Origin: Cochliopodium minus
Lineage: Eukaryota; Discosea; Himatismenida; Cochliopodiidae
Length of the DNA stretch: 10,113 nucleotides
Direction: 5' to 3'
Assembly (NCBI GenBank): GCA_024220525.1
Contig: JAMYWO010000131.1
Span: 66,852-76,964, forward strand
Part shown: piece by piece, positions 9,012-10,113 of the stretch
How the letters are laid out: each line of letters starts with the position of its first letter
Position numbering within the stretch: position 1 is the first letter of the stretch
Position numbers and translations under genes: made by a program
The notes under the pieces: model-generated
Seen by the model: only the letters and a program-made list of their open reading frames with translations
Database searches by the model: none
What the model was told of the DNA's origin: nothing

Positions 9012-9323
9012 TTAATTTTCAATAAAATATATTCCGTTATATTCTTTGTTATTATGTAAGAGTTTCCCTTTCTGTTCTAGACCTGGAACAAAAGAAATTG
9101 TATCATTATCCTTATTATCCTTTTCGCTCTCTTTTTTCAATATGATTTTTTCAATATTTTCTCCAAACAATATAATTTCATTGGTTTTGAGTTTCTCAAA
9201 TAAACAACGAGCAGTATATAGTTTATTGGGGTCGTATTGGATACTAAGAATAGGATTTTCTTGTTTTACGTATTCATCTCCATCTTTTATATATTTTAAA
9301 AGATTAATTGCATTTGTTTCCAT
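9012..9323 (-). CDS. Hypothetical protein, 103 residues, intronless
   Basis: A continuous ORF runs from ATG at 9323 to TAA at 9012 with a charged, soluble composition. It starts METNAINLLKYIKDG and contains YTARCLFEKLKTNEIILFGEN, then a Lys/Glu/Asp-rich linker and VPGLEQKGKLL. There is no signal peptide, membrane segment or motif I recognise. Residue composition is protein-like, whereas the opposite-strand reading is a hydrophobic Phe/Ser/Leu string typical of a shadow. It ends 180 bp from the stop of the 869-residue gene in a convergent arrangement, and starts about 40-70 bp from the divergent Dam-like fragment. It could be an accessory or virus-like orphan gene, or the remnant of a larger one. 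Confidence 0.55.
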   Translation of the reverse strand: METNAINLLKYIKDGDEYVKQENPILSIQYDPNKLYTARCLFEKLKTNEIILFGENIEKIILKKESEKDNKDNDTISFVPGLEQKGKLLHNNKEYNGIYFIEN

Positions 9324-9363
9324 TTTTTTTTATTTTTTGAAAAAGTAATAAAGAGCAATTTGA

Positions 9364-9660
9364 TTTATAAAATTATTTAATTTGAACAGAAATTTCTGGG
9401 TAAGGGATTTGATAAAATGGATGGAAGATAAAAAGTGTGGTATAAAACAATTCTTTGAAAGGGCAAACGTGAATCTGAATTAAATGGGAAAACAACAATA
9501 TTTTTGGTACCAAATAATAGTAGCACGACTTATTATAAAGATATGATGGATAAAATGACTTCTGTTATATTTCTGAGACCAATAAAATTTAATGGGTATG
9601 ATAGTGCATTTCCCAAACCTTTAATAATACTTGAGGTTAGTGATAAAGAAAAGAGTACTT
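9364..9660 (+). pseudogene. Frameshifted fragment resembling phage-type (Dam-like) DNA adenine methyltransferase
   Basis: Frame 1 is open from 9364 to a TAA at 9481-9483, with NFWVRDLIKWMEDKK and a following helix. A second frame, open from 9459, carries GKTTIFLVPNNSSTTYYKD, then VIFLRPIKFNGYDSAFPKP and LIILEVSDKEK, ending near a 12-T run (9659-9670). The order hydrophobic helix - strand ending LVPN - short helix - IxFLRxIKF - AFPxPLIILEV resembles the C-terminal half of phage N-6-adenine methyltransferases (Pfam Dam, PF05869), also found as a domain in DIRS-type retroelements and some large DNA viruses. The catalytic (N/D)PPY motif and SAM-binding N-terminal part are not visible. The two frames overlap at 9459-9480 and are one base apart, so this is a broken gene or an assembly indel. 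The match is from memory of the family pattern and unverified by search. Confidence 0.55.
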
Positions 9661-9704
9661 TTTTTTTTTTGACCCAAATTAAACAAAATTATAATTTTTC
9701 ATTG

Positions 9705-9888
9705 TTATTGAAATCTGAATTTTATTATTCCTTCTTCATTATCTATCTTCTCTGTTATACGATCGTATTCTGTATTATCTTCTGTTGTCATTTATCTCGT
9801 TTCTTATTCCAGATTGTCTTACAAATTCTTGGATTCTTCTAGTATCCATACTTAATACAGGATATTTGTCCAATTCAACCTGAACATG
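9705..9888 (-). pseudogene. Frame-broken coding remnant of unknown family
   Basis: On the - strand one frame is open from 9888 to 9775 and reads VELDKYPVLSMDTRRIQEF and on to DNRR. An overlapping frame from ATG at 9791 to TAA at 9705 reads TEDNTEYDRITEKIDNEEG. Both have the charged, soluble composition of real protein, while the + strand reading is a hydrophobic string. A one-base shift in the overlap (9775-9791) would join them. A TTCAG ending at 9880 could be an acceptor for an upstream exon. It is convergent with the Dam-like fragment. I do not recognise the family, and a small intact gene with a missed intron is the alternative. Confidence 0.35.
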
Positions 9889-9898
9889 TCATTCTAAT

Positions 9899-9922
9899 AT
9901 ATTCATAAATATTTATGAATAT
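9899..9922. repeat. 24-bp perfect palindrome
   Basis: ATATTCATAAAT is followed immediately by its exact reverse complement, with no spacer. It lies between the frame-broken - strand remnant and the start of the second direct-repeat copy. It could form a cruciform or be a binding site for a dimeric protein, but AT-only palindromes also arise by chance in such DNA. Confidence 0.8.
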
Positions 9923-9941
9923 CTCTTTCGAAGATAACACC

Positions 9942-10113
9942 CTAACAAAAATTATAAAAAAAAAAAAATGAATAAAATCAAAAAAGAATTTTGTTCATGA
10001 AGTATATTGAAATTAAAATTTCCCAAAGTCCTGCAATGAGATATTCTACCGATTGAGAGATTATATTTTGAAATATCAAAATTTAAAAATTCCAACACAT
10101 TTATTTTTTATTA
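9942..10113. repeat. Direct repeat, copy 2 (172 bp, runs off the window)
   Basis: This is the second copy of the repeat at 5394-5567, same orientation, with a handful of differences. The match is still perfect at the last base of the window, so its right boundary is unknown. The left boundary (CTAAC) is at the same place in both copies. The DNA to the left of the copies differs, though weak similarity (AGAGA-x-ATTCAT on the - strand) may continue. Confidence 0.9.

Noticed and set aside
9046-9348. Hydrophobic + strand ORF resembling a membrane protein
   Set aside because: It is antisense to the 103-residue ORF. The Ser/Phe/Leu strings are what reverse-reading charged AT-rich codons produces.
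9665-9842. Continuation of the methyltransferase frame as a Phe/Ile/Cys-rich tail
   Set aside because: After the 12-T run the composition changes to a membrane-like string, and the opposite strand there reads as a charged soluble protein.
5394-10113. LTR retrotransposon explanation for the two direct repeats
   Set aside because: No reverse transcriptase, integrase or gag-like motif was seen between the copies, and no TG...CA termini or target-site duplication. The copies are also shorter than typical LTRs, although the right end is unseen.

Overview
The window looks like nuclear DNA from an AT-rich, intron-dense free-living protist. Intergenic DNA and introns are close to pure A/T, exons are visibly richer in G+C, one protein carries long asparagine runs, and short GT-AG introns of 44-152 nt split almost every gene. 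I rebuilt 18 ordinary introns and one composite intron by hand from phase and family motifs. An amoeboid or amoeboflagellate lineage (Heterolobosea, Dictyostelia or similar) would fit, but the species cannot be fixed from sequence alone. A single ambiguous base at 8800 suggests a draft assembly.

Left part (1-2608, + strand). The window opens inside a gene whose last exon encodes an Asn-rich protein (ends 1193). Next comes a complete five-exon F-box gene (1441-2608) with a SPRY-like C-terminal half.

Middle (2679-5279, - strand). A ten-exon gene (4599 to 2679) converges on the F-box gene with only 70 bp between stop codons. When spliced it gives a complete 395-residue membrane-anchored alpha/beta hydrolase of the ABHD1/ABHD3/EMB8/YheT family. 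All three catalytic elements are present, and two microexons of 11 and 13 nt are required. Upstream of it lies a small gene for a histidine/glycine-rich polypeptide (5004 to about 5279) ending in five histidines; its 5' end was not found.

Right part (5280-10113). A five-exon gene on the + strand (5831-8831) encodes an unrecognised 869-residue protein with a basic N-terminal segment and Cys/His clusters. Its third intron is composite: three back-to-back GT...AG units joined at two zero-length junctions sharing a 16-bp repeat. The last 1.1 kb is a degraded-looking patch. It holds a 103-residue orphan ORF (-), a frameshifted fragment resembling the C-terminal half of phage-type (Dam-like) adenine methyltransferases (+), and a frame-broken fragment on the opposite strand. 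Next to these are a 24-bp perfect palindrome and the second copy of a roughly 172-bp direct repeat whose first copy is at 5394-5567.

The genes do not form an operon-like pathway. The left and middle genes look like ordinary nuclear genes. The repeat-bounded interval 5394-10113 looks more like accessory or mobile-element-influenced DNA and is the best place to look for something undescribed.
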